64,000 nucleotides of DNA from DASQHL01 sp963843685. GTDB taxonomy: Bacteria; Chloroflexota; Dehalococcoidia; DSTF01; JACRBR01. The stretch spans positions 5,050 through 69,049 of the forward strand of contig CAWJLO010000032.1 of assembly GCA_963843685.1 (NCBI GenBank), in the 5' to 3' direction. Shown piece by piece: positions 42,582-50,559 of this stretch; the stretch's first letter is position 1; every line of letters starts with the position of its first letter. Position numbers and translations under genes: made by a program. The notes under the pieces are model-generated. The model was not told the origin of the DNA, searched no databases, and saw only the letters and a list, made by a program, of their open reading frames with translations.

Positions 42582-43063
42582 CCGACGTGGCGAGTTTCAC
42601 CGAGATCGAGCAGGAGTTCATGGCGCGTACCTCGCGCATCGTCTGGTGCACCGTATCCACCGTCGACCGCAAGGGCCGGCCGCGCTCCCGCATCCTTCAC
42701 CCCATCTGGGAGGGCAGCACCGGCTGGATCGCCACCGGCCGCCACACGCTCAAGACGAAGCACCTGGCGAAGAACCCCTACGTCTCGCTCTCCTACTGGG
42801 ATCAGCAGCACCAGCAGGTCTACGTCGACGCGAAGGCCGAGTGGGACGACAGCCTGGAGCAGAAGAAGCGCCTCTGGGACCTCTACAAGAGCACGCCGCC
42901 GCCCCTCGGCTACGATCTCGGCATGATCTGGAAGGGCGGCCCGGAGGATCCCACGCTCGGCATCCTCAAGCTCACCCCCTGGCGCATCGAGCTCTTCTCG
43001 CTCGGCGACATGATGACCTCCGGCCCGAAGGTCTGGCACGCCCGGCTGATCCGGCTGGGTTGA
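42578..43063 (+). CDS. PPOX-like split-barrel protein
   Basis: A 161-residue member of the pyridoxamine phosphate oxidase-like superfamily. Key segments are ARTSRIVWCTVSTVDRKGRPRSRILHPIW and HTLKTKHLAKNPYVSLSYWD, where flavin or deazaflavin phosphate binds in characterised relatives. With F420-type Ddn protein elsewhere in this window, F420 is a reasonable but unproven cofactor. It is the second gene of a pair with the preceding PPOX protein (ATGA overlap) and is followed after 30 bases by a GMC oxidoreductase gene that seems to have its own -10 element. Confidence 0.8.
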   Translation: MTDVASFTEIEQEFMARTSRIVWCTVSTVDRKGRPRSRILHPIWEGSTGWIATGRHTLKTKHLAKNPYVSLSYWDQQHQQVYVDAKAEWDDSLEQKKRLWDLYKSTPPPLGYDLGMIWKGGPEDPTLGILKLTPWRIELFSLGDMMTSGPKVWHARLIRLG

Positions 43064-43078
43064 CCGCGCGCCGCTGCC

Positions 43079-43084
43079 TATAAT
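43079..43084 (+). promoter_or_regulatory. Consensus -10 TATAAT before the GMC oxidoreductase gene
   Basis: A perfect TATAAT ends nine bases before the ATG at 43094; there is no ribosome site between them. The only -35-like sequence, TTGACC at 43060-43065, is just 13 bases away, so the promoter may rely on the -10. It fits the leaderless pattern of this window. Confidence 0.5.
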
Positions 43085-43093
43085 CCCCGCACC

Positions 43094-44617
43094 ATGAGCT
43101 ACGACTACGACCTCATCGTCGTCGGCGCCGGCTCCGGCGGCAGCGTCGTCGCCGCCCGCCTCAGCGAGGATCCGCGCATCCGCGTCCTCCTCATCGAGTC
43201 CGGCCCCGACTACCCGAACATGGAGGCCCTCCCGGAGGATCTCCGCAACGTCAACCACGGCTCGTTCTTCGACCACGACTGGCGGCTCAAGTACCAGCCC
43301 AGCAGCACCAGCCGTGTCGTCAACTTCCCGCGCGGCCGCGTCACCGGCGGCTCCTCCGCCGTCAACACCGCCATCGCCCTCCGCGGCAGCCCCTCCGACT
43401 ACGACGAATGGGCCGCGCTCGGCAACCCCCGCTGGAGCTGGGACAACGTGCTCCCCGCCTTCATCAAGCTGGAGACGGACCAGGACTTCGATGGCCCGCT
43501 GCACGGCAAGGACGGCCCTACGCCCATTCGCCGCCACCCGCGCGAAGAGCTGGTGCCCTACCAGGCGGCCTTCCTCGACGCCTGCGCCGAGCTCGGCTAC
43601 CCCGCCCGCCCCGATCACAACGATCACACCACCACCGGCGCGGGTGCCCACCCGATGAACAAGCGCGGCACGCTGCGCATCAGCACCGCCATCGCCTATC
43701 TCGGCCCGGCTCGCGACCGCCCGAACCTCACCATCAGCGCTGACACTGACGTCGTGCGCATCGTGTTCAAGGATGGCAACGTTGCCGGCGTCGAGGTGCG
43801 CCGTGCGGGCAACGTCGAGACGATCACGGCGCCCCACGTCGTTCTCGGCTGCGGCGCCATCCACACCCCCGCCGTCCTGGTGCGTTCCGGCATCGGCCCG
43901 CGCGACGTGCTCGACCGCCTCGGCATCGGCGTAACGCATGTGCTCGAAGGTGTCGGCCAGCACCTGCAGGATCACCCCGCGATAGGTCCCACGCTCGTCC
44001 CAAAGCCCGGCGTCGCAAGTTGGGACGACCCCGTGATCCAGACGACGCTGTACTACACGTCCGCCTCGGGTGACGACTGGAACGACATGCAGTTGGAGCC
44101 GCTCTCGTTCATGCACATCCCCGGCGCCGGCGAGCTGCTGCTGGGCCTCGCTGCGTGCGTCTTCAAGTCCTACTCCTTCGGCCGCCTGGAGTTCGAGAGC
44201 GCGGATGTCGACGCAAAGCCCCGCATTCTGATGGACTACCTCTCCGACGAGCGCGACTACGCCAAGCTGCGCGAAGGACTCGGCCGTGCGGTGGAGCTCT
44301 GCTATACGAAGGCCATCGCCGCCGTCAGCGATGGCGTCAAGCGCCCCACTGAAGCAGACATGGCCGACGAAGCAGGCCTTGAGGCGTGGATCCGCCGCCA
44401 CTGCGCCACCGGCGCACACCCGTCCTGCACCGCCCGCATGGGCCCGGCCGACGACCCCACCGCCGTCGCCGACGAGCTCGGCCGCGTCCACGGCGTGCAC
44501 GGCCTGCGCATCGCCGACGCTTCGCTCATGCCGCGCGTCCCCAGCGCCAATACCAACATCCCGACCATCATGATCGGCGAGCGCATCGCCGAGTTCCTTC
44601 GCGAGGATCTCGCCTAG
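43094..44617 (+). CDS. GMC-family FAD-dependent oxidoreductase
   Basis: A 507-residue GMC (glucose-methanol-choline) oxidoreductase. The FAD Rossmann motif is IVVGAGSGGSVVAARLSE near residue 8, the first GMC signature is GRVTGGSSAVNTAIALRG, and the second appears at GCGAIHTPAVLVRSGIG. The catalytic pair is in CATGAHPSCTARMG (His) and VPSANTNIPTIMIGERIAE (Asn). It resembles choline and alcohol dehydrogenases; the substrate is unknown. A methyltransferase gene starts two bases after its stop. Confidence 0.93.
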   Translation: MSYDYDLIVVGAGSGGSVVAARLSEDPRIRVLLIESGPDYPNMEALPEDLRNVNHGSFFDHDWRLKYQPSSTSRVVNFPRGRVTGGSSAVNTAIALRGSPSDYDEWAALGNPRWSWDNVLPAFIKLETDQDFDGPLHGKDGPTPIRRHPREELVPYQAAFLDACAELGYPARPDHNDHTTTGAGAHPMNKRGTLRISTAIAYLGPARDRPNLTISADTDVVRIVFKDGNVAGVEVRRAGNVETITAPHVVLGCGAIHTPAVLVRSGIGPRDVLDRLGIGVTHVLEGVGQHLQDHPAIGPTLVPKPGVASWDDPVIQTTLYYTSASGDDWNDMQLEPLSFMHIPGAGELLLGLAACVFKSYSFGRLEFESADVDAKPRILMDYLSDERDYAKLREGLGRAVELCYTKAIAAVSDGVKRPTEADMADEAGLEAWIRRHCATGAHPSCTARMGPADDPTAVADELGRVHGVHGLRIADASLMPRVPSANTNIPTIMIGERIAEFLREDLA

Positions 44618-44619
44618 CA

Positions 44620-45307
44620 ATGGACGTGCAGGCAAAGATCAACGCCCTCTGGGATCGCGCCTCCGCCGAGTACGACGCCACGCCGACCCACGGCATCGAC
44701 GATGCGGAACAGTCGGCTGCCTGGAGCGCCGTATTCGCCGCGCTGCTTCCCCCGCCTCCCGCCGATGTGCTCGACGTCGGTACCGGGACCGGCGTCATCG
44801 CCCTGTTGCTGGCCCGCGACGGATACGCAGTGCGCGGCGTCGATCTGTCCGAGGGCATGCTCGGTCACGCGCGAGGGAAAGCGCAGACCTTGCAGCTCGC
44901 GGCGCACTTCGAGATCGCGGACGCTCACGATCCGCCCGGCGATCAGGAGAGTGTCGACGCGATTGTCAGCCGTCACGTCTTCTGGACGCTGATGCAGCCG
45001 GCAAGGGCACTGACGAACTGGCTGCGCCTGTTGCGCCCCGGCGCCGCGGCTCGTCATCGTCGATGGCCTCTGGGGCGGCAAAGCCGACGACCGGATCGAC
45101 GACATCGCGCCGTCACTACCGCTGCTTGCCCCCGCCACATCCCAGGACGACATCCGCCGCTTGGTCGAGGCAACTGGCTACGTCGACGTAACGCTATCGG
45201 CGTTGCCGGAGCTGGATCGATTGGAGCAGAGCATCTCCGGAGAGCGCGACCCCCAGCCGCACTATGTCCTCGCGGCCCGCAAGCCGGTTTCAGCGGGTAT
45301 GCCGTAG
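44620..45307 (+). pseudogene. SAM-dependent methyltransferase (frameshifted as sequenced)
   Basis: The intact product would be about 229 residues. The class I methyltransferase core is clear: VLDVGTGTGVIALLLARDGYAVRGVDLSEGML, then FEIADAHDPP and VDAIVSRHVFWTLMQPARAL. The frame breaks after LRPGA; one extra base near 45046-45050 restores RLVIVDGLWGGKADDRIDDI and continues to TAG 45305-45307, including the typical C-terminal strand LSALPELDRLEQ and HYVLAARKP. The open frame that runs on to 45378 is an artefact of the shift. The substrate is unknown. It is probably cotranscribed with the GMC gene. Confidence 0.8.
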
Positions 45308-45310
45308 CCC

Positions 45311-45541
45311 TCAGCTCGCGAGGTGCCGCACACGATCGCCCTCCGTCGCGCGCAGCTCCAGGGCCTCGGACGGCGTGAACTCGCGGCCGCACGCGTTGCA
45401 GCGGAAGCTGTTCGCGCGGCTGAGCTCGCCCATGTCGGCCATGTTGTCCCAGTGCGGTGCCAGCACTGCGTGCGGACAGTCGCGGCCGGCGTCCATTTCG
45501 GCGGTTTGCGGCCTGTGACGTCGCCTCTTCAACAAGCGCAT
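45311..45541 (-). CDS. Small zinc-ribbon-like protein
   Basis: A 76-residue protein with cysteines at 22, 48 and 51. The CxxC is in FRCNACGREFTPSEALEL, a typical half of a treble-clef or zinc ribbon, and the other ligands may be Cys22 and a histidine (DCPHAVLAPHWDN). The N-terminus is very basic (RLLKRRRHR). AAGG lies upstream of the ATG. It converges on the methyltransferase gene, four bases from its stop. Function unknown; nucleic acid or protein binding is likely for such folds. Confidence 0.6.
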   Translation of the reverse strand: MRLLKRRRHRPQTAEMDAGRDCPHAVLAPHWDNMADMGELSRANSFRCNACGREFTPSEALELRATEGDRVRHLAS

Positions 45542-45718
45542 AATTCACCTTCTCTCTGGCGGGATGCGCGGTCCGCCTCTACCAGTAAAGCAGCGCGCAT
45601 GATCGGCTCGCCGAGTCTGGATCTGGCGGATCGGCAGGGGCGAAGCACCCCGCATTGGCCGAACGGTAACGATCGAGCACAGATTCGGAAGAAAGCGCAG
45701 GGTTCTCCCGGAAAGCTA

Positions 45719-45748
45719 TTTACAAAAGCCCACATTTCCGGCTAGAGT
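45719..45748 (+). promoter_or_regulatory. Promoter upstream of the small basic protein gene
   Basis: TTTACA (45719-45724), 18 bases, TAGAGT (45743-45748). The predicted transcript would have a leader of about 120 bases. The inverted repeat CCGGAAA/TTTCCGG straddles the -35, one half lying just before it and the other within the spacer, and might be an operator. Confidence 0.5.
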
Positions 45749-45780
45749 GAGATACAGGGCACGGACGCCACGGAAGCCCT

Positions 45781-45862
45781 CGCAAGATTCTCCCCTCTCT
45801 TGCGGACTACTTCTGACGATACTAGGGACAGGCGAACCGCGCGTCCCGCGCCGGGCTCGCCT
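45781..45862 (+). promoter_or_regulatory. Two-hairpin 5' leader
   Basis: Hairpin 1 pairs CGCAAGA (45781-45787) with TCTTGCG (45798-45804), loop of ten. Hairpin 2 pairs AGGCGA (45830-45835) with TCGCCT (45857-45862) and encloses GCGCG (45839-45843)/CGCGC (45847-45851). The second ends 14 bases before the ATG, close enough to affect ribosome access. A regulatory role is inference. Confidence 0.4.
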
Positions 45863-45876
45863 ATGCACGAGGTTCA

Positions 45877-46128
45877 ATGCCAGGTAAATCACGTCGTGGA
45901 AAGCGCCGCGGACCGGTGAAGAACGGCTCGCGCCCGGCGCAGGCCGGCCAGCCGAACGGGGCGAACGGCACGAATGGCTCGAACGGGGATAGGTACCAGA
46001 AGTACCTCCCGGAGTGGATGCGGGACGGCGTTACGCCGCCGCGACCGCCTCGGCCGCGACGCGCACGCCCTCCCCGGCCCGCCGGTGGCTACACACCCGG
46101 CAAGATGGCGCTGGGCGACAGCCGCTAG
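45877..46128 (+). CDS. Small basic disordered protein of unknown function
   Basis: An 83-residue protein. The first 20 residues are very basic (MPGKSRRGKRRGPVKNGSR), followed by a Gly/Asn-rich stretch (GANGTNGSNGDR), a short conserved-looking segment YQKYLPEWMRDGV, a Pro/Arg tract (PPRPPRPRRARPPRPAGG) and an end YTPGKMALGDSR. No fold is obvious except perhaps the YLPEWMRD helix. The composition suggests nucleic acid or ribosome binding. A weak GAGG precedes the ATG; the long structured leader suggests post-transcriptional control. Confidence 0.58.
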   Translation: MPGKSRRGKRRGPVKNGSRPAQAGQPNGANGTNGSNGDRYQKYLPEWMRDGVTPPRPPRPRRARPPRPAGGYTPGKMALGDSR

Positions 46129-46161
46129 GTTCGCACAAAGCGAAAATGGTTGGAGGATGAG

Positions 46162-46183
46162 GGCCGGGGCGAAAGCTCCGGCC
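46162..46183 (+). terminator. GAAA-tetraloop hairpin, candidate terminator
   Basis: GGCCGGGGC (46162-46170) pairs with GCTCCGGCC (46175-46183) around GAAA, nine pairs with one G-T. It lies 33 bases after the small basic protein gene. Only two T follow, so factor-independent termination is not certain. Confidence 0.4.
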
Positions 46184-46282
46184 TTCACCGCCTTCGGTGT
46201 CACTGACTCTTCGTCCACGGTTCACAGGATGACGGCGACGGCCCGTTGGACTTTCGCCCCTTCGCCGTTCTAGGCTGATCAC

Positions 46283-47164
46283 ATGGAGATTGAGCAGATC
46301 CCGGAGCTCGACCGGCCGAACGTCATAGCCGCGTTCAGCGGCTGGAATGACGCCGGGCAGGCCGCCACCACCGCCGTCCGCTACCTCATCGAGAGCTGGC
46401 ACGCGCAGCGCTTCGCCCACATCGACCCGGAGGAGTACTACAGCTTCACCGACACGCGTCCCACGATCCACATCATGGAGGGGGCCCAGCGCCAGCTCAC
46501 CTGGCCAGCGAACGAGTTCTTCTCCTACGAGGGCAATGACACCCAGCCGGCCGCCGTCCTGATGGTCGGAGTCGAGCCCAACCTCAAGTGGCGCTCGTAC
46601 TGCGGCGAGATCGTGCGGCTGGCGAAGTCGCTGGGTGCCCGCCGCCTCGTCACCGTCGGATCGCTGGTCACTGACACCGTGCACACGCGGGCCGTTCCGC
46701 TCACCGGCTTCTCGACCGACGACTCCGTCCAGGGGAAGTTCTCGTCGCGCGGCATCACGCGTTCCAACTACGAGGGCCCGACCGGCGTCGTCGGAGTGCT
46801 GCACGATGCCTGTAACCGCGCGGAGCTGCCCGCCGCGAGCCTCTGGGCTGCGTCGCCGTTCTATCTCGGCTCCACGCCGAACCCCAAGACGGCCCTCGGT
46901 CTGCTGGACGCGCTCGACGAGGCGCTGGCCCTCCGCCTCAACCTGACGGAGCTCCGAGGCGTCGCGGACGAGTTCGTCCGCCAGGTCTCGCTGGCCGTCC
47001 GCGACAACCAGGAGGTGCAGGAGCGCATTCGCAACCTGGAGGAGCGCGCCGACGCCGCACAACCGTCCCAGGCGCCGCCCGAGTTCCCCTCCACCGGCGC
47101 CATCATCGCTGATCTGGAGAACTTCCTTCGCGAGCAGCGCGACGACGCCGAACCTGGCGCCTGA
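46283..47164 (+). CDS. PAC2-family protein
   Basis: A 293-residue protein of the PAC2 (proteasome assembly chaperone 2-like) family: ELDRPNVIAAFSGWNDAGQAATTAVRYLIESW at the N-terminus, VLMVGVEPNLKWRSYCGEIVRLAKSLGARRLVTVGSL in the middle and GPTGVVGVLHDACNRAELPAASLWAASPFYLG afterwards. A coiled C-terminus follows. Family members occur in archaea and in actinobacteria-like bacteria; their bacterial role is not settled and no proteasome gene is in the window. TAGGCT (46271-46276) six bases before the ATG with no ribosome site fits leaderless expression. Confidence 0.86.
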   Translation: MEIEQIPELDRPNVIAAFSGWNDAGQAATTAVRYLIESWHAQRFAHIDPEEYYSFTDTRPTIHIMEGAQRQLTWPANEFFSYEGNDTQPAAVLMVGVEPNLKWRSYCGEIVRLAKSLGARRLVTVGSLVTDTVHTRAVPLTGFSTDDSVQGKFSSRGITRSNYEGPTGVVGVLHDACNRAELPAASLWAASPFYLGSTPNPKTALGLLDALDEALALRLNLTELRGVADEFVRQVSLAVRDNQEVQERIRNLEERADAAQPSQAPPEFPSTGAIIADLENFLREQRDDAEPGA

Positions 47165-47338
47165 ATGAGCGCCTGGTCTTGTGCCTAGGGCACGGACTGG
47201 CGTTACGTCGCGATTTGTGACGGCGCTCGGTATGGAAACCTATCGTCCGTCGCGCCCCGGCTCTGGGTTCGTTTTACCGGCTTAGGGAGAGCACAATCTC
47301 TGAGACGATATGACGTTGCCGTCGCGCCGCGAAGCGCG

Positions 47339-47839
47339 CTATCGGTAGTTCCCGAACTGCAGATCCACGTCGTAGTCCTGCTCCTTCAGCAACGCGATCA
47401 CGCCCTGCAATTCATCGCGCGACGGCGATGAGACGCGCACGCTGTCTCCCTGGATCTGCGCCTGCACCTTCTTCAGCTTCTGGTCCTTGATCAGCTTCAC
47501 GATGGCGCGGCACGTCTCCTGCGAGATCCCCTGCTTCAGCTCCACGTCCTGCTTCACCGTCCCGCCGCCCGCCGGCTCGAGCTTGCCGCGGTGGAGGTTC
47601 TTCACCGGCACCTTGCGGCTGATCATCCGCTCTCGGATCACCTGCCACATCGCGTTCAGGTAGTACTCGTCCGAAGCGGCCAGCTCCAGCTTCGCGCCCT
47701 TGCGGTCGTACTCGATCTCCGCCTTCTGGCCTTTGAAGTCGTACCGCTGCGCGATCTCCTTCCGCGCCTGGTTCACCGCGTTGTCGACCTCCTGCAGATC
47801 GACCCCGGAGGTCACGTCAAACGACTCGTTGCCCGCCAT
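47339..47839 (-). CDS. yajQ: YajQ-family nucleotide-binding protein
   Basis: A 166-residue protein of the YajQ family (UPF0234), with two ferredoxin-like domains and reported binding of RNA, nucleotides or cyclic di-GMP in different species. Characteristic segments are SFDVTSGVDLQEVDNAVNQARKEIAQRYDFKG, ISRKVPVKNLHRGKLEPAGG and the end VIALLKEQDYDVDLQFGNYR. The ribosome site decides the start: AGGAGG lies seven bases before ATG 47839 but abuts the in-frame ATG 47845, so 47839 is favoured. It is a single gene. Confidence 0.93.
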   Translation of the reverse strand: MAGNESFDVTSGVDLQEVDNAVNQARKEIAQRYDFKGQKAEIEYDRKGAKLELAASDEYYLNAMWQVIRERMISRKVPVKNLHRGKLEPAGGGTVKQDVELKQGISQETCRAIVKLIKDQKLKKVQAQIQGDSVRVSSPSRDELQGVIALLKEQDYDVDLQFGNYR

Positions 47840-47947
47840 GCCCATCCCTCCTCGTTCGGAATCAGCCGCTAATCTACCACTCCGCCACTTCTCACAGAAT
47901 CACCCGCGGCGTTCCCAAGCATTGCTTCATGCCGATACTCTCATCTC

Positions 47948-49072
47948 ATGGCGGATGTCGAGGTAGCCATCATCGGCGGCGGCGTGGTCGGCTTGGCCAT
48001 CGCGGCCGAGCTCGCGCAAACGCGGCAGGTCGCCGTCGTCGAGCGCCACGCCGGATACGGCCTGGAGACCAGCTCCCACAACAGTGGCGTCGTCCACGCC
48101 GGCATCTACTACCCCACCGGCTCGCTGAAGCACACGCTCTGCATCGAAGGCAATCGCCTGCTCTACGAGTGGGCAGCCGCGCACTCCGTGCCCATCAAGC
48201 GTACCGGCAAGCTCATCATCGCCATCGACGGCGCGGAGCTCGACGCGCTCGAAGCCGTTGCGCGGCAGGCCGCCGCAAACGGCGTCCCTGACATCCGCCG
48301 CATCGACTCGACCGACGAGTTGCGTCAGCTCGAGCCGCGGGTGCGCTGCGTCGCCGCTATCTGGTCCGGCTCCACCGGCGTGGTCGACCAGCTCGCGCTG
48401 ATGGCCTCGTTCGCCTCGGCCGCTGAGCAGCGCGGTGCGTGGATGGCGCTCAAGCATGAGGTCGTCGGGATCGAGCGCCGCGCTGCCGAGTTCGCCGTAA
48501 CGCTCAGCGACCCCGACGGCAGTCCCGCGAAAATCTCCGCCGAAGTCCTGATCAACAGCGCAGGTCTCGGAGCCCCCACGATCGCCGCCATGCTCGGCTA
48601 TCCGCTGGAGGGTGGCGACGGCGTCCCGCGTCTGCGTCAGACCGTGAACAAGGGCCGCTACTACGACGTCATCACGCCCGAAAAGGCCCGCGCCGTCCAC
48701 CACCTGGTCTACCCGGTGCCCGACCATGGCCGCGGCGGCCTCGGCGTGCACGTCACCGTCGATCTCGATGGCGGCGTGCACCTCGGCCCTGATACCGAAT
48801 GGCTCAGCGACGGGGTGCCCCTCGATTACCATTCCGCGGACGATCGTCGCGCTGACTTCTTCGCGGCCGCCAGCCGATATCTCCCGTTCCTCGATCCCGA
48901 CGACATCGCCCCCGGCCAGGTGGGCTATCGCCCGAAGCTCCAGGAGCCGGGCGGCCCAATCGCCGACTTCCTCATCTGGCGCGACGGCGGCTACGTCCAC
49001 CTCGGCGGCATCGAATCCCCCGGCCTCACCGCCTCGCCGGCGATCGCCCGCCACGTCGCGTCGCTGCTCTAA
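47948..49072 (+). CDS. lhgO: L-2-hydroxyglutarate oxidase-like FAD enzyme
   Basis: A 374-residue DAO-family flavoprotein. The FAD motif is AIIGGGVVGLAIAAELA at residues 7-23, and the group signature TSSHNSGVVHAGIYYPTGSLK follows at about 43. The C-terminal flavin-contact region is GQVGYRPKLQEPGGPIADF and YVHLGGIESPGLTASPAIA. These match LhgO/YgaF and eukaryotic L2HGDH, which oxidise L-2-hydroxyglutarate to 2-oxoglutarate. Related glycerol or amino acid oxidases cannot be fully excluded. TACTCT (47936-47941) lies six bases before the ATG and no ribosome site is visible. Its stop overlaps the convergent JAMM gene. Confidence 0.87.
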   Translation: MADVEVAIIGGGVVGLAIAAELAQTRQVAVVERHAGYGLETSSHNSGVVHAGIYYPTGSLKHTLCIEGNRLLYEWAAAHSVPIKRTGKLIIAIDGAELDALEAVARQAAANGVPDIRRIDSTDELRQLEPRVRCVAAIWSGSTGVVDQLALMASFASAAEQRGAWMALKHEVVGIERRAAEFAVTLSDPDGSPAKISAEVLINSAGLGAPTIAAMLGYPLEGGDGVPRLRQTVNKGRYYDVITPEKARAVHHLVYPVPDHGRGGLGVHVTVDLDGGVHLGPDTEWLSDGVPLDYHSADDRRADFFAAASRYLPFLDPDDIAPGQVGYRPKLQEPGGPIADFLIWRDGGYVHLGGIESPGLTASPAIARHVASLL

Positions 49073-49479
49073 CCGCCCACCGCCAGCTCCAGCGGCTCCT
49101 CCGTCACGACGCCCTCCACGATCCGGAACGCCCGCACCACCGGCTTCGCCTCGTCCATCAGCGACACCAGCACGTAGTACGCGTCCGGCCAGCCCGCCAG
49201 GCGCACGTCCGTCGGCGAAGGGTACGCCTCCGTGTGCGTGTGCGAGTGGTAGATCACCAGGAACTCCCAGTCGCTCGCGTCCACCTCGCCGTAGATGCGC
49301 AGCAGGTCCTTCGCGTCGACGCTGTACCGGTACGGGCTGTGCTCAGCGTTGATCGCCCGGTACAGCTTCGTCGCACGCCCGTCCTTGCCCGCGATGATGC
49401 CGCAGCACTCGTCCGGCGCGTCTTCCTTCGCGTGCGCGATCATCTCGTCGATGTACTGCTGCTCGAGCACGAGCGGCAT
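49069..49479 (-). CDS. JAMM/Mov34-family metallopeptidase (Mec+-like)
   Basis: A 136-residue zinc peptidase. The complete JAMM motif is present: Glu24 in APDECCGII, then H78-x-H80-x7-S88-xx-D91 in HSHTHTEAYPSPTD. Bacterial Mec+ proteins of this size cleave sulfur-carrier proteins such as CysO or related ThiS/MoaD-like proteins during cysteine or cofactor synthesis. Here the gene is the last of four in one direction, behind a sulfurtransferase and two proteins of unknown function, which supports a sulfur-transfer role. No sulfur-carrier gene is seen next to it. Confidence 0.86.
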   Translation of the reverse strand: MPLVLEQQYIDEMIAHAKEDAPDECCGIIAGKDGRATKLYRAINAEHSPYRYSVDAKDLLRIYGEVDASDWEFLVIYHSHTHTEAYPSPTDVRLAGWPDAYYVLVSLMDEAKPVVRAFRIVEGVVTEEPLELAVGG

Positions 49480-49481
49480 CG

Positions 49482-50117
49482 TCAGTCCCCCGTAGGCATC
49501 AGCACGCCCATCGCGCTCTTCGGCAACTCCACCGTCATCAGCGGCAGCTTCAACGAGCTGTACGACTCCGCCAGCGCCGCCGCCGCGCACGCCCGGCACA
49601 GCTTCTCGATCTCGCCGTCCAGGTTGCGGAACACCGGCTTGTTCTCCGGCAGCTTCTGGTCCACGAAGTCCCGCGTCAGCCACGCCACGTGGCTCTGCTC
49701 TCCGCAGCGCGCGCACGCGTCGCCGATCGCCAGCATCAGCCACGAGATCCCCTCGACGTCCTCCCGCACGAACTCGTACTCCGGCATCTCGTCCAGCCGG
49801 TAGTAGTAGTGCGCGTTGTACTCCCCGAACGGCTCGACGATCACGGCAACGCCCTCGACCGCGGCCCAGGCATCCTTCAGACCCGCTTCCAGGCACTTGT
49901 AGCCCATCAGCACCGGGTCGCCTTCGTACGTGCCGCGGCACGTCGGGTCCAGCCCGACGCGCCCCTCCTCCGACTCGCAGAGGTCGCACATCTGTCCTTC
50001 CTCGAACAGATCTTCAACCTCCTCCTCCCCGTCGTCGCCGCTCACGACGTTCAACCCGTCCTCGTCCTCATCTTCGACCTCTTCGTTCTCCCCGCCGCCG
50101 ACGCTCCGGAACACCAT
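49482..50117 (-). CDS. Acidic protein with three CxxC pairs, unknown function
   Basis: A 211-residue protein. The first 42 residues are extremely acidic and probably disordered. Three CxxC pairs follow at 44/47 (MCDLCESE), 135/138 (CARCGEQ) and 174/177 (LCRAC), with single cysteines at 60 and 75, so it could hold two zinc sites. A central segment (VAVIVEPFGEYNAHYYYRLDEMPEYEF) is strand-rich. It starts directly at the stop of the upstream gene (TAGATG) and ends two bases before the JAMM gene. I do not recognise the family; the context suggests sulfur transfer or redox chemistry. Confidence 0.66.
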   Translation of the reverse strand: MVFRSVGGGENEEVEDEDEDGLNVVSGDDGEEEVEDLFEEGQMCDLCESEEGRVGLDPTCRGTYEGDPVLMGYKCLEAGLKDAWAAVEGVAVIVEPFGEYNAHYYYRLDEMPEYEFVREDVEGISWLMLAIGDACARCGEQSHVAWLTRDFVDQKLPENKPVFRNLDGEIEKLCRACAAAALAESYSSLKLPLMTVELPKSAMGVLMPTGD

Positions 50118-50480
50118 CTACCACGTCCTCAGGTCGCCGTCGTCGAAGCAACTCCCCGGCGACAGCTGCATGCGCAGGAAGTTCTCGCTGAGCGCGACGC
50201 CTGCCGCGTGCATCGCCCAGTGCTCGCGCTCGTTGTCCGGCAGATTGTTCGCCACCTGCGACCACGACGCGTGGATCGCTCGCTCATCCTCGCAGATCCC
50301 GAAGTCGATCGACCAGCCGCCCTGCTTCTTCACGCGTCCCGCCGTGTTCGTCCGCATCACCCGGAACGCCGCGTTCTCCCGGTACCGGTCCAGCACCGCC
50401 GCCTCGAACGATAGCTGCACCAGCGCCGGGTCCGCGTTCGCGAGCGCGCGCCGGTACAGCACCTTCAGAAAGTCCGACAT
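50118..50480 (-). CDS. Soluble protein of unknown function in the rhodanese-JAMM operon
   Basis: A 120-residue protein without membrane segments or cysteine motifs (two isolated cysteines). It reads as mixed alpha/beta: SDFLKVLYRRALANADPALVQLSFEAAVLDRYRENAAFRVMRTNTAGRV, then WSIDFGICEDERAIHASWSQVANNLPDNEREHWAMHAAG. GGAGGG nine bases before ATG 50480 marks the start. It sits between the sulfurtransferase gene (79 bases upstream) and the CxxC protein gene, and I do not recognise it. Confidence 0.66.
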   Translation of the reverse strand: MSDFLKVLYRRALANADPALVQLSFEAAVLDRYRENAAFRVMRTNTAGRVKKQGGWSIDFGICEDERAIHASWSQVANNLPDNEREHWAMHAAGVALSENFLRMQLSPGSCFDDGDLRTW

Positions 50481-50559
50481 GCCGCCCTCCATCGCACGGT
50501 TGTGGGGCGAAGCCGCTCGGCCCCGCCCCACACATCATTTCATCCCGCCGCCCGTGACG

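Larger units (their letters stand above)
45542..45876. other. Long intergenic region with a structured leader
   Basis: About 335 bases, less GC-rich than the genes around it. No credible protein is encoded. It contains an inverted repeat CCGGAAA (45708-45714) / TTTCCGG (45735-45741), a promoter at 45719-45748, and two hairpins between 45781 and 45862 that would lie in the leader of the following small gene. Confidence 0.55.

Noticed and set aside
42422..44635. A 737-codon open frame on the minus strand opposite the PPOX and GMC genes
   Set aside because: Composition is low-complexity Ala/Gly/Val/Asp/Arg with no motifs, and it mirrors third-position GC of the real genes. The same applies to other long antisense frames, for example 4465-5682, 15912-18008, 20072-21634 and 35517-37274.
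47181..47193. Small GTGCC-TAG-GGCAC hairpin after the PAC2 gene
   Set aside because: Only five base pairs with a three-base loop and no T-run; too weak to call a terminator.
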